From Caldilineaceae bacterium (lineage in GTDB: Bacteria > Chloroflexota > Anaerolineae > Caldilineales > Caldilineaceae): a stretch of 64,000 nt of DNA. Below, one piece after another: positions 1-7,954 of this stretch. The stretch's first letter is position 1, and each line of letters begins with the position of its first letter. The DNA lies in assembly GCA_019637685.1 (NCBI GenBank), contig JAHBVF010000010.1, positions 114,574 to 178,573 of the forward strand. The letters are read 5' to 3'. The notes beneath the pieces were generated by a model. The model searched no databases. It was not told where the DNA came from and saw only the letters and a program-made list of their open reading frames with translations. A program made the translations under genes and the position numbers.

Positions 1-588
1 ACCGCGCAGGGCTGGACCGATGCGGCAATTTACAAACCGGAGATTCTGGCACCGGGTGCTAATATCTGGAGTGTTCTCGCCCCCAATTCCAGCTGGGGAA
101 AGGACCACCCGGATCGGGTAGACAGCACAGGCAAGTATTTCCGGGCCAGTGGCACATCGATGGCCGCACCGATGGTGGCTGGCGCTGTGGCCCTGCTTCT
201 GCAAAAGGAGCCGACTCTTACCCCGGATCAGGTGAAATATCGGTTGATCAACGCTTCCCGGTGGGTGGGTGCCTATCCGGGGCTGGATGTGTACAAGGCA
301 CTGATCACATCAACGACCAAATCGGCGAATACAGGATTGACCGCCAGTCAGCTATTGTGGACGGGAAGCCAGCCGGCCGTTTGGCAGAGCGGCTTCACGT
401 GGAGCAGCGTGAACTGGAATTCTGTGAACTGGAATTCAGTCAACTGGAACAGCGGTTTCACTTGGAGCAGTGTGAACTGGAACAGCACCTATTTCGGCTA
501 CTTCAATACGAGCACAGGTGAGCTAAGCCCGGTCCCGCTGGAAGACGACGAACTGCCAATGCTCTTTCTGCCGATGATTGGCAATTAG
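1..588 (+). CDS. S8 subtilisin-like serine protease, C-terminal part (5' end outside window)
   Basis: The reading frame is open from the first base, so the gene starts upstream of the window. The catalytic serine motif GTSMAAPMVAGAVALL is intact at about residues 51-66 of the visible part, preceded by a KPEILAPGANIWS stretch typical of the subtilase oxyanion region. The Asp and His parts of the triad lie outside. After the catalytic domain comes a tail of repeated VNWNS and GFTWSS units. The protein ends in LPMLFLPMIGN, which resembles the short YLPLV-like C-terminal tails I recall from secreted Chloroflexota proteins (recollection, not checked). It is presumably an extracellular protease. 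No gene follows closely; the next 500 bases hold repeats. Confidence 0.93.
   Translation, partial: TAQGWTDAAIYKPEILAPGANIWSVLAPNSSWGKDHPDRVDSTGKYFRASGTSMAAPMVAGAVALLLQKEPTLTPDQVKYRLINASRWVGAYPGLDVYKALITSTTKSANTGLTASQLLWTGSQPAVWQSGFTWSSVNWNSVNWNSVNWNSGFTWSSVNWNSTYFGYFNTSTGELSPVPLEDDELPMLFLPMIGN
388..486 (+). repeat. in-frame VNWNS / SGFTWSS coding repeat in the subtilase tail
   Basis: The sequence encodes SGFTWSSVNWNS, then VNWNS twice, then SGFTWSSVNWNS again. The nucleotide copies differ at third positions (aactggaat versus aactggaac), so the array has been held at protein level and is not a fresh duplication. Confidence 0.85.
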
Positions 589-692
589 CCGGGAGTTACG
601 GGACTTTCCCATTGCTTCCGCAGCGAACGCATCTGGGAGGCGTGAGATCAGACGACGATCTCACGTCTCTCTTTTTTTCAAGTCTATGCCTG

Positions 693-983
693 GACTCTAC
701 TGCAAAAAGCCTTTTGAGCCACTGATAAACGCTGATAAAAAGGTGACTATTCAGGCCAGCGCCGGTTGAGTAGGCCACGGCAGTATGTGGCCGTATCGAA
801 ACCAAAGCGGGTAGACCCGCAAACTGGTTTCCATACGCCTGGAAACAGCCCCAGGCTACTCAACCGACGTTTGCTAACCGGCTGGCTGATGGCTGAATAG
901 TCACATAAAAAGAAGGGTTCTCTCCTGAAATTCTCTGCGACTCCGCGTCTCCGCGGGAGAAATTGACTTTTTGCAGTGGACTC
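693..983. repeat. composite palindromic element D1, with element A1 nested inside
   Basis: The outer ends are inverted: GACTCTACTGCAAAAAG at 693-709 and the complement of GAGTCCACTGCAAAAAG at 967-983 (15 of 17 match). Between them lie a flank with GCCTTTTGAGCCACTGATA, the 162-bp element A1, and a flank with ctctgcgactccgcgtctcc. The same two flanks surround the copy near 19.7 kb but in exchanged positions. With A1 this accounts for most of the 589-1087 interval; the remaining bases (984-1087) show nothing I recognise. Confidence 0.75.
743..904 (+). repeat. 162-bp palindromic element A, copy 1
   Basis: It begins GTGACTATTCAGGCC and ends GGCTGAATAGTCAC, so the termini are inverted repeats. Internal inverted segments include GGTTGAGTAG with CTACTCAACC and GTATCGAAACC with GGTTTCCATAC. 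It is nearly identical to 19653-19814 and to the reverse strand of 31589-31749. It has no transposase and no convincing ORF, so it resembles a MITE or large REP-type element. Confidence 0.85.
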
Positions 984-1087
984 AGCCTGGGTTTCTCGAT
1001 TCCCTCGATTCCACACTTCTCATTCTACAAATCATTCCTCAGCCCCAAAGTGTCGTCATCGCTGCGGCCCAATCTCCCATCTCCAAA

Positions 1088-2248
1088 TCACCAATTTGTG
1101 ACCGAGCCGTCTGCTCGCCGCAGGTGGGGTGCTTCCCAATAGCGGAATTCCGTGCGTTTGGCCCGCTCTTCGTTGAACTCCACGCCCAGCCCCGGCATGT
1201 CGGGGACGCGCAGCCGGTATTCGTCCAACTCTGGCTGCACAGGAAACCAGTCCGGGTCGTAGTAGCCGCCCTGCTCGGTGGGGGAGCGGCGCATCTCCAG
1301 CCAGGCGAAGTTGGGGATAGCCGCGGCCAGATGGACTGTCGCCGCGGTGCAGATCGCGCCCAGCGGGTTGTGGGGCATTACATCGATGTAATGGCTCTCG
1401 GCCAGGGCAGCGACTTTGCGCGCTTCGGTCAGCCCGCCCACATTGCAGACATCAATACGCGCGTATTGGGTGATGCCCCGTTCCAGATAGGGCGCAAACT
1501 GCCAACTGCTGGCGAACTCCTCACCGGTGGCAAAGGGGATGGCCGTCAGTCGGCGCAGGGCCGCGTAGGCTTCCGGCGTCTCGTCCCGGATGGGTTCTTC
1601 GATGAAATCCAGCGTGCCCGGCGGCATGCGCTGGCAGAAGGCAGCGGCCTCAGCTACACTCAGCCGGTGGTGATAGTCCACGCCCAGCACCGGCCCCGGC
1701 CCGATGGCCTCGCGCACCTTTGCCAGCCAGTGCGCGGTCTTGCCAATGGACTCCCACGGCTCAAAGACACCGGCTTCGTCATAGCCCGGCGCGCCGTGGA
1801 AAAAGGTGCGGATGGCCGGCCAGCCCCGTTCCACCAGCAGTTGGGCGTGCTCGACCAGCGCCGGTCCCATCGGTGCTTTGGTGGAAGCAAAGCAGGGGAT
1901 CCACGCCCGCTGTTTGCCCCCCAGCAGTTGATAGACCGGCACGCCCAGGGCTTTGCCCGCGATGTCGTAGAGGGCGATGTCCATGGCAGAGATGGCCGCG
2001 GCCAGCACCCGCCCGCCCTCGAAGTATTGGCTGCGGTACATCTCTTGCCAGAGCGCGCCCATGCGCAACGGGTCCCGCCCGATGAGCCATTCCCGATAGT
2101 GGCGAATCGCGCCGACGACGGCCATCTCCCGCCCGGCCAGGCCCGACTCGCCCCAGCCGTAGAGGCCCTCGTCAGTCTCCACTTTCACAATCAGTTGGTT
2201 GCGTCCCCCCACCCAGACCGGATAGGGTTTGATGTCGGTGATTTTCAT
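1088..2248 (-). CDS. enolase-superfamily sugar-acid dehydratase, D-galactonate dehydratase type (copy 1)
   Basis: The 386-residue protein has the capping domain (1-120) and the beta/alpha barrel of the mandelate racemase/muconate lactonizing enzyme family. Metal ligands and bases fall at the spacing of E. coli DgoD: D191 with H193 (DYHH), E217 (IEEP), E243 (GEE), H293 (MPHNPLG) and E318 (WLEMR), a constant offset of eight from my recollection of DgoD numbering. This predicts Mg-dependent dehydration of an aldonic acid to a 2-keto-3-deoxy acid; the exact sugar acid cannot be read from sequence. It lies 96 bp downstream of a close paralogue (2345-3508) and is the last gene of the minus-strand sugar cluster. 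Confidence 0.88.
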   Translation of the reverse strand: MKITDIKPYPVWVGGRNQLIVKVETDEGLYGWGESGLAGREMAVVGAIRHYREWLIGRDPLRMGALWQEMYRSQYFEGGRVLAAAISAMDIALYDIAGKALGVPVYQLLGGKQRAWIPCFASTKAPMGPALVEHAQLLVERGWPAIRTFFHGAPGYDEAGVFEPWESIGKTAHWLAKVREAIGPGPVLGVDYHHRLSVAEAAAFCQRMPPGTLDFIEEPIRDETPEAYAALRRLTAIPFATGEEFASSWQFAPYLERGITQYARIDVCNVGGLTEARKVAALAESHYIDVMPHNPLGAICTAATVHLAAAIPNFAWLEMRRSPTEQGGYYDPDWFPVQPELDEYRLRVPDMPGLGVEFNEERAKRTEFRYWEAPHLRRADGSVTNW

Positions 2249-2270
2249 AGGTGTTGGGGGTTGGGGAATA

Positions 2271-2326
2271 GGGACTGGGGATCGGCAACTGGCAAGCCGA
2301 GATGTTTCTTCCTGATCCCCAGTCCC
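2271..2326. repeat. intergenic hairpin between the two dehydratase genes
   Basis: GGGACTGGGGATC at 2271-2283 pairs perfectly with GATCCCCAGTCCC at 2314-2326. It sits just after the upstream paralogue's stop codon on the minus strand and before the start of copy 1. It may act as an RNA processing or attenuation stem. It lacks a U tract, so a factor-independent terminator is not clear. Confidence 0.6.
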
Positions 2327-2344
2327 CGATCCCCAATCTCCAAT

Positions 2345-3508
2345 TTACCAATTCGTATACGAGCCATCCCGCCGCCGCAGGTGGGGCGCTTCCCAGTATT
2401 TGAACTCGGCGGCTTTGGCCCGCTCTTCGTTGAACTCCACGCCCAGCCCCGGCGTTTCGGGGATGAGATAGCGGGGGCCGTCCTGCTGGGCCTGCACGGG
2501 GAACCAGTCGGGGTCGTAGAATCGGCCCTTTTCTGTGGGCGACGAACGCACTTCCAGCCAGGCAAAGTTGGGTACAGCCGCGGCCAGATGGACAGTCGCC
2601 GCGGTGCAGATGGGTCCCAGCGGGTTGTGGGGCATCAGATCGATGTAGTGGGCCTCGGCCATTCCCGCCACTTTTATCGCTTCGGTCAGCCCGCCCACAT
2701 TCGAGACATCGACCCGGGCGTATTGGGTGATGCCCCGCTCGATGTAGGGCAGAAATTGCCATTTGCTGGCAAACTCTTCGCCGATGGCAAAGGGCACGCC
2801 GGTCATGCGGCGCAGGGCCTCATAGGCTTCGGGCGTCTCGTCCCGGATGGGTTCCTCCAGCCAATCCAGTGTGCCGCTGGGCATACGCTGGCAGAAGGAG
2901 GCGGCCTCGGCCACACTCAACCGGTGGTGGTAGTCCAGACCGATGCTTGGCCCCGGCCCGATGGCCTCGCGCAGGGCTGTCAGCCACTGGGCGGTGATGC
3001 CGATGGACTCCCACGGCTCGAAAATCTGGCCGTCTTCGCCCTGGTCGCCGTCGTAGGTGGGGCTAACCCGCATCACATTCCAGCCGTTGGCCAGCAGCAG
3101 CCGGGCGTTGTCGATCACCTCCTCGATGGACGAACCGCCCATTGATGGGAAGCAGGGAATCCACTCCCGCTGTTTGCCGCCCAGCAGTTGATAGACCGGC
3201 ACGCCCAGGGCCTTGCCCGCGATGTCATAGAGCGCGATGTCGATGGCCGCGATGGCCGCGGTGAGCACCCGCCCACCCTCGAAATATTGGCTGCGGTACA
3301 TCTCCTGCCAGAGCGCGCCCATACGCATGGGGTCCCGGCCAATCAGCCACTCCCGGTAGTGGTTGACCGCGCCGACAACGGCCATCTCCCGCCCGGACAG
3401 GCCCGCCTCGCCCAGGCCGTAGATGCCCTCGTCGGTCTCCACCTTCACCACCATCTGATTGCGGTGGCCCACCCAGACCGGGTAGGATTTGATGTCTGTG
3501 ATTTTCAT
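2345..3508 (-). CDS. enolase-superfamily sugar-acid dehydratase, D-galactonate dehydratase type (copy 2)
   Basis: A 387-residue paralogue of the 1088-2248 product, near-identical over long stretches of the N-terminal domain and barrel. Catalytic residues are conserved: D192/H194, E218, E244, H294, E319. The two copies differ most at residues 121-165 (a loop reading PSMGGSSIEE here, ASTKAPMGPA there), which in this family lines the substrate pocket. Different aldonic-acid substrates after duplication are therefore plausible, though inferred. Start ATG is preceded by an AGGAGA-type site. An aldo/keto reductase lies immediately upstream on the same strand. Confidence 0.88.
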   Translation of the reverse strand: MKITDIKSYPVWVGHRNQMVVKVETDEGIYGLGEAGLSGREMAVVGAVNHYREWLIGRDPMRMGALWQEMYRSQYFEGGRVLTAAIAAIDIALYDIAGKALGVPVYQLLGGKQREWIPCFPSMGGSSIEEVIDNARLLLANGWNVMRVSPTYDGDQGEDGQIFEPWESIGITAQWLTALREAIGPGPSIGLDYHHRLSVAEAASFCQRMPSGTLDWLEEPIRDETPEAYEALRRMTGVPFAIGEEFASKWQFLPYIERGITQYARVDVSNVGGLTEAIKVAGMAEAHYIDLMPHNPLGPICTAATVHLAAAVPNFAWLEVRSSPTEKGRFYDPDWFPVQAQQDGPRYLIPETPGLGVEFNEERAKAAEFKYWEAPHLRRRDGSYTNW

Positions 3509-3540
3509 TGGGGGTCTCCTGAAAATGAAAAAAGAAGGAA

Positions 3541-3625
3541 TAGAACGCGGACGACGCGGATTAAGCTGATTCGCGTGGATAAAAAATCCGCGTTGATCCG
3601 CTCTTTCCGCGTCATCCGCGTTCTA
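3541..3625. repeat. imperfect palindrome after the aldo/keto reductase gene
   Basis: TAGAACGCGGACGACGCGGA at 3541-3560 pairs with TCCGCGTCATCCGCGTTCTA at 3606-3625 (19 of 20), with a nested gcggatt/aatccgc stem between. It begins four bases past the reductase stop on the minus strand and may end or process that transcript. The acgcggatgacgcggatt wording recurs inside the membrane-protein gene near 15.97 kb. Confidence 0.6.
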
Positions 3626-3628
3626 TAA

Positions 3629-4558
3629 TTATCCCACCGCCGCGGCCAGCTTGCGCATCTCGGCGTCGGTGTAGAGCCGTTCGCCCGCGGCCGCGTTGGC
3701 ACTGGCCTGGGTCGCGGACTTGGCACCGGGGATCGTCACCGAAACCGCGGGATGGCTGGCCGTGTAGCGGATGGCCGCGGCCACCATCTCCGGGCCGGGC
3801 GGGACGATTGCGGAGAGTTTCTCCACCTGCCCCACCTGCTCCAGGAATTTCGTGCGGGCCGCGCCTTCGTCGTTCCAGCCCGCCCGCACCGTATCCTCAA
3901 ATACAGATTCTTTCGTGTAGCGACCGGAAAGCACGCCTTTCGCCAGGGGACCCCGCACCATCACGCCAATGCCGTGCTCCTGGCAGTAGGGCAGAAAGGC
4001 AGCTTCCGGCGCGCGGTTGAGGAGCGAGTAGTCCACCTGCACCACACTGCACGTGCCGTTGACATTGAACTTTTTCAGCACGTCCAGGCTGTTGGTGGAG
4101 ATGCCGTAGGCCCGCAGGCTACCCTCTTTCTTCAGCGCCTCGAAGCCCTCCAGATAGACCGTCGGGTCCTGCACATCCCCCTCGTGGCAGAGGATCACAT
4201 CCACCCAGTCCGTGCGCAGACGGCCCAGAATGGCGTGGCCGCTGACCCGGATGGAGTCCACGCCGGTCTTGGGCACTTCCCCGCCCGTGCGCTTGCCCCA
4301 GTTGCCGATTTTGCTGACGACGACGACGTTGTGGCGGATGCCCGCCAACCCCCGGCCCAGACGCATCTCCGACAGGCCGTTGGGGATGCCGTAGGATTCT
4401 GCCGTGTCAAAAAGCGTCATCCCCGCCTCATACGCGGCGCGGATGGTGGACCAGGCGGTCACATCGTCGATTTCGCCCCACTGGTTGCCGATATTCCACG
4501 TGCCCAGACCGACCACCGAAACGGGCCAGCCCAGTTTGCCAAATTGTTTGCGTAACAT
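3629..4558 (-). CDS. aldo/keto reductase
   Basis: A 309-residue (alpha/beta)8-barrel NADPH-dependent oxidoreductase. The catalytic tetrad is complete: D51 and Y56 (LFDTAESYG), K83 (VVSKIGN), H125 (ILCHEGD). The C-terminal PGAKSATQA segment matches the cofactor-binding end of the family. The ATG at 4558 is chosen over an in-frame ATG at 4660 because AGGAGA lies eight bases upstream and the MLRKQFGKLGWPVSVVGLGTW start matches family N-termini. It precedes the two sugar-acid dehydratases, so oxidation of an aldose or reduction of a keto intermediate is a reasonable role (inference). Confidence 0.88.
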   Translation of the reverse strand: MLRKQFGKLGWPVSVVGLGTWNIGNQWGEIDDVTAWSTIRAAYEAGMTLFDTAESYGIPNGLSEMRLGRGLAGIRHNVVVVSKIGNWGKRTGGEVPKTGVDSIRVSGHAILGRLRTDWVDVILCHEGDVQDPTVYLEGFEALKKEGSLRAYGISTNSLDVLKKFNVNGTCSVVQVDYSLLNRAPEAAFLPYCQEHGIGVMVRGPLAKGVLSGRYTKESVFEDTVRAGWNDEGAARTKFLEQVGQVEKLSAIVPPGPEMVAAAIRYTASHPAVSVTIPGAKSATQASANAAAGERLYTDAEMRKLAAAVG

Positions 4559-4580
4559 TGAAATTTCTCCTGTTTGGGGA

Positions 4581-4609
4581 TTGAAATAGGGTAATCTTTG
4601 TGGTACACT
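4581..4609 (+). promoter_or_regulatory. sigma70-type promoter of the toxin-antitoxin pair
   Basis: TTGAAA at 4581-4586 and TACACT at 4604-4609 are separated by 17 bases. The toxin ATG follows at 4617, so the transcript would have a leader of only a few bases. The promoter overlaps the 5' leader of the divergent aldo/keto reductase gene. Confidence 0.55.
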
Positions 4610-4616
4610 CAGAGAC

Positions 4617-5117
4617 ATGGTGAAGCAAAATGCATCAGTGGATGCTTCGTTTTGGATCAATTGTTGCGCTGGGGGTATCGTCGAATTCGTACCCCTCTAT
4701 TTCTCTATCTTCGTCACATCTCCAGTGCTTGATGAAATTCGTTATCCAATGACTCATTTGAGCATGAGTCCGTACAGCGTTGTTACGTTCGATGAATGGG
4801 TAGCCGATGGCAGAATTATGGTGCGTCAGCCGCGTTCTCCTGTTGATTGGCTTCAACCCGGCGAAAATGCTGCCATCGCGTTGGCAGTGGAAGCAGATTA
4901 CTGGCTTCTGATCGATGATGCAAATGCGTATCATCGGGCCAAACACTTTGGGATACGCGTTGTTGGAACACCAGACTTCGTAATTCTCTTGTACGATCAG
5001 AGCTTTATCACCAAAGATGAAGCACAAAAAGCGCTAAATGCTATGCGTGTGAGCAGGAAACTGCGACGACAGGCCCTCTCGTTGTTAGAATCGCTTTCTC
5101 GCCGCAAGGAGGAATGA
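4617..5117 (+). CDS. PIN-domain toxin-like protein
   Basis: 166 residues. I see the spaced acidic residues of a PIN nuclease: D9 near the N-terminus, E40 (PVLDEI), E83 (PGENAAIALA), and D100/D101 (LLIDDANAYHRAKHFG), followed by GTPDFVILLYDQSFI, the usual late beta/alpha unit of the DUF3368-type PIN family. Such proteins are RNases of VapC-like toxin systems. No Shine-Dalgarno is seen and the leader is very short. The downstream UPF0175-type gene overlaps by four bases, giving toxin-first order. Both differ in strand and have more moderate GC than the neighbouring sugar genes, suggesting acquisition. Confidence 0.8.
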   Translation: MVKQNASVDASFWINCCAGGIVEFVPLYFSIFVTSPVLDEIRYPMTHLSMSPYSVVTFDEWVADGRIMVRQPRSPVDWLQPGENAAIALAVEADYWLLIDDANAYHRAKHFGIRVVGTPDFVILLYDQSFITKDEAQKALNAMRVSRKLRRQALSLLESLSRRKEE

Positions 5118-5512
5118 TGGCAATCTCAGCACTAATAACCAAATCTGTTCGACTTGACTCGGACGAAAGCGAGATGCTCGCGCAGATTAGCCAGACCGAA
5201 GGCCTTTCCGAGGCTGCGATTCTTCGGCAGTTCGTGCGTGAAGGTATCACTACCTACCGTATGGACCGGGCAATTCTAGCCTATCAACGCGGCGAAGTCG
5301 ATATGTCGGCTGCTGCTCGCTATGCCGGTGTCAGCGTATATCACCTGATGGTGGAACTGGAGAAACGCGATATTACGCCTCCGGCCGCAACTGAGAAATT
5401 TGTGGATGGCCTCAAAGCCCTCATCGAAACCTTCGGCGGCAGTCAGGCCCTGCACGAAACTATCGCCGAATACCAGACGCAGCTTTCCTCCTCTCAGCCG
5501 GACAGCGTGTAG
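5117..5512 (+). CDS. UPF0175-type antitoxin with RHH-like N-terminus
   Basis: 131 residues from the second of two adjacent ATGs; the first (5114) is only one base from the GGAGG site, the second gives four-base spacing. The N-terminal part ([38 protein letters not shown]) looks like a ribbon-helix-helix DNA-binding unit. Residues about 55-85 ([31 protein letters not shown]) match the UPF0175 helix-turn-helix pattern. Proteins of this family commonly pair with DUF3368 PIN toxins, as here. It probably neutralises the toxin and represses the promoter at 4581-4609. Its 3' end overlaps the convergent fucosidase gene by 19 bases. Confidence 0.8.
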   Translation: MAISALITKSVRLDSDESEMLAQISQTEGLSEAAILRQFVREGITTYRMDRAILAYQRGEVDMSAAARYAGVSVYHLMVELEKRDITPPAATEKFVDGLKALIETFGGSQALHETIAEYQTQLSSSQPDSV

Positions 5513-7857
5513 ACGCCGCCAGCTTCGCAATTCAACTGAACGACCCGATCTTCCCCGACCCGCACCCGACAGGCCCCACTCCGTTCAGCCCGGATAACCG
5601 CTTCGTGTAGTTTCCCGTCCCGCCATTCGATGTCCACCGTAAACCCGCCCCGCGCCCGCAGACCCGTCACCGCACCATCCAGCCAGTCCGTCGGCAGCGC
5701 GGGGAGCAGGTGCAGTTCCCCGTCACATTCGACAGGCTCAGTGCAAGTGTGGCTTTGCAGCAGCATCTCCGCAATCCCCGCGGTCACGCCGAAGTTGCCG
5801 TCGATCTGAAAGGGCGGGTGCGCGTCGAAGAGATTCGGGTAGACGCCGCCGCCGGTCGCGCTCATTCGTGCCCCCGGCTCCACCAGACGCAGCAGCAGCC
5901 GGATCATCCGCAACGCGTGATCCCCGTCCTCAAAGCGCGCCCAGAAGAGCGTCTTCCAGCCAATCGACCAGCCCGTGGCCTCGTCTCCCCGCAGTTCCAA
6001 CGAGCGCTTGGCCGCACGCCATAACTCCGGCGTCCCCCGCCGGGTGATCTGCCGGCCCGGATGCAGGCCAAACAGATGCGAGACGTGGCGGTGGTGGTCC
6101 TCCGGGTCGTCCCAATCCTCGCTCCACTCCTGCAACTGGCCCAGGCGACCGATGGAATAGGGCAGCAGACGAGCCTGCGCGTCGGCAATCTCCGCCTGCA
6201 ATTCGTCGTCCACCCCCAGCGCCTCCCCGGCTTCCAGGCAGTTGGCGAAGAGGTCCCGGATCATCGCCATATCCCCGGTGGGGCCGATACTCACCGCCGC
6301 GCTCTGCCCGTCCGCCGTCGTGAACGTATTCTCCGGCGACGTGCCCGGCGCGGTGACCAGAAAACCATCCGGACCCTCTACCAGCCAGTCCAGACAGAAA
6401 CGCGCCGCCTCCCGCATCACCGGAAAGGCGAATTCGTGTAGCCAACGTAAGTCGCCGCCGAAGGCGAAATGCTCCCACAGATGCTGGCTCAGCCAGGCCC
6501 CGCCCAGCGGCCACATGGCCCACTGGGGATTGCCCCCGCCGTAGTTGCCCACGGGCGCAGCGTGCCGCCACAGGTCGCCGTTGTGATGGGTCGTCCAGCC
6601 CCGGCAGCCGTAGTTCGCCGCCGCGATCGCCGCCCCGGTCACACTGCTCTCGGCCACATACTCCAGCAGCGGCTCGTGGCATTCGGCCAGATTCGTCACC
6701 TCCGCCGGCCAGTAGTTCATCTCCACATTGATATTCAGCGTATAGTTGCTGCTCCACGGCGGCTGCAAATGGGGATTCCAGATGCCCTGTAAATTGGCCG
6801 GTTGCGTGCCGGGCCGGGAACTGGCGATGAGCAGATAGCGGCCGTATTGGAAGAGGAGGGCGATGAGTTGGGGGTCGTGCTGGGAAGAAAAGAGGTTGAT
6901 TCGTTCAGCGGTTGATTGGCTAGCTGCTTCGCTTACGCCCAAATCCAGCGTCACCCGGCGGAAGAGGGACTGATGATCGGCGATGTGGCGGGCGCGCAGT
7001 TCCGTGTAGGGGCGGGCGATGGCTGCTTCCAGCACAGGCAAAATGCGGCTAGCCGGGTCAATGCCCTCGTGCCCCGGATGCTTGTCGAAGCCGTTGAAAC
7101 TGGTGGCCGCGGCCAGAAAAAGGGTGACGCTCTGCGCGCCGCTCACCCGAAGCTCCCCGTCTGGCGTCGCCTCCACGCGGCCATCCGGCGCAATGACACG
7201 CACATGCGCCTCGGCCCGCATCCCCTCGCCGTAGCGAATCGGCTCGTCCCCGCTGTGATAGGGCGGGTCCACGTGGACGGGCACATTGCACTTGAGGACA
7301 AGACCTGCCAGGTTTTCCGAAACCTGGCAGGTGTGACGGAGGGGACTATCCAACCCTACCACAAAATTCAGCGCGCCGGGCCGGTCCGCGCTCAGCCGCA
7401 CCACCAGCACCTGATCCGGGAAACTCACAAACGCCTCCCGCCGGAACGCCACGCCGTCCTGCGCGTAGTCAACCGAAGCCAGCGCCGTATCCAAATCCAA
7501 CGCCCGCCCATACGCGGTCTGCCGTCCGCGGTCTGCCGTCTCCCCAAACCGCAACCGCAGTTCCCCCAGAGGCAAATACGCCTGACTATACGGCCCCTGC
7601 ATCTGCCTACACAACTCATTTGCGGCCGCGTATGCCCCGGCAAAGAGCTGCCGCCGCACCTCCGGCAACACCTCCTTTGCGCCGGGATTCGTCGTGTCCT
7701 TCGGCGCGCCCGACCAGAGCGTATCCTCGTTCAGGGCGATGTGCTCCTCCTCCACGCCGCCGAAAATCATCCCGCCCATGCGTCCATTGCCAATGGGCAG
7801 GGCTTCTTCCCAGGCCGCGGCGGGGGAAGTGTACCAAAGCGTAAGAGGTGTAGTCAT
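5494..7857 (-). CDS. GH95 alpha-L-fucosidase
   Basis: 787 residues, a normal length for GH95. The N-terminal beta-sandwich starts with [28 protein letters not shown], the family signature. The (alpha/alpha)6 barrel keeps the NIN/N pair near residue 374 ([18 protein letters not shown]), the general-acid Glu near 575 ([12 protein letters not shown]) and the Asp near 680 (FQIDGNFG). It releases terminal L-fucose (or L-galactose) with inversion. I see no signal peptide, so the enzyme may act on imported oligosaccharides. Two repeat-like palindromes are embedded in frame (7303-7332 and about 7517-7550). Confidence 0.92.
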   Translation of the reverse strand: MTTPLTLWYTSPAAAWEEALPIGNGRMGGMIFGGVEEEHIALNEDTLWSGAPKDTTNPGAKEVLPEVRRQLFAGAYAAANELCRQMQGPYSQAYLPLGELRLRFGETADRGRQTAYGRALDLDTALASVDYAQDGVAFRREAFVSFPDQVLVVRLSADRPGALNFVVGLDSPLRHTCQVSENLAGLVLKCNVPVHVDPPYHSGDEPIRYGEGMRAEAHVRVIAPDGRVEATPDGELRVSGAQSVTLFLAAATSFNGFDKHPGHEGIDPASRILPVLEAAIARPYTELRARHIADHQSLFRRVTLDLGVSEAASQSTAERINLFSSQHDPQLIALLFQYGRYLLIASSRPGTQPANLQGIWNPHLQPPWSSNYTLNINVEMNYWPAEVTNLAECHEPLLEYVAESSVTGAAIAAANYGCRGWTTHHNGDLWRHAAPVGNYGGGNPQWAMWPLGGAWLSQHLWEHFAFGGDLRWLHEFAFPVMREAARFCLDWLVEGPDGFLVTAPGTSPENTFTTADGQSAAVSIGPTGDMAMIRDLFANCLEAGEALGVDDELQAEIADAQARLLPYSIGRLGQLQEWSEDWDDPEDHHRHVSHLFGLHPGRQITRRGTPELWRAAKRSLELRGDEATGWSIGWKTLFWARFEDGDHALRMIRLLLRLVEPGARMSATGGGVYPNLFDAHPPFQIDGNFGVTAGIAEMLLQSHTCTEPVECDGELHLLPALPTDWLDGAVTGLRARGGFTVDIEWRDGKLHEAVIRAERSGACRVRVGEDRVVQLNCEAGGVYTLSG
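7303..7332. repeat. palindrome inside the fucosidase coding sequence
   Basis: A perfect stem: ACCTGCCAGGTTT (7303-7315) pairs with AAACCTGGCAGGT (7320-7332). It is read in frame as [12 protein letters not shown]. Nearly the same palindrome is intergenic at 24624-24657. Confidence 0.7.
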
Positions 7858-7876
7858 TTATTGCTCCGTGAGGAGT

Positions 7877-7930
7877 GAAACGTGAAACGTGAGAAAGGTC
7901 GGCGATCTCACGGCTCACGTTTCACGTTTC
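7877..7930. terminator. 17-bp perfect stem between aminotransferase and fucosidase genes
   Basis: GAAACGTGAAACGTGAG at 7877-7893 pairs exactly with 7914-7930. It lies downstream of the aminotransferase stop (7955) and upstream of the fucosidase start on the minus strand. There is no long U tract, so it could be a terminator or a stabilising 3' stem. The GTGAAACGTGAG wording is shared with the stem at 9321-9371. Confidence 0.5.
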
Positions 7931-7954
7931 TGGCCGACAAATCGACAAACGGAG

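Noticed and set aside
596..805. Minus-strand frame MVSIRPHTAVAYSTGAGLNSH, repeated near 19.6 and 31.7 kb
   Set aside because: The three translations are alike only because they lie in the 162-bp repeat; the palindromic nature and lack of a start site argue against a gene.
971..3145. Very long open frame on the plus strand over the two dehydratase genes
   Set aside because: It is the antisense shadow of two well-supported enolase-superfamily genes in GC-rich DNA; its translation has no family pattern.
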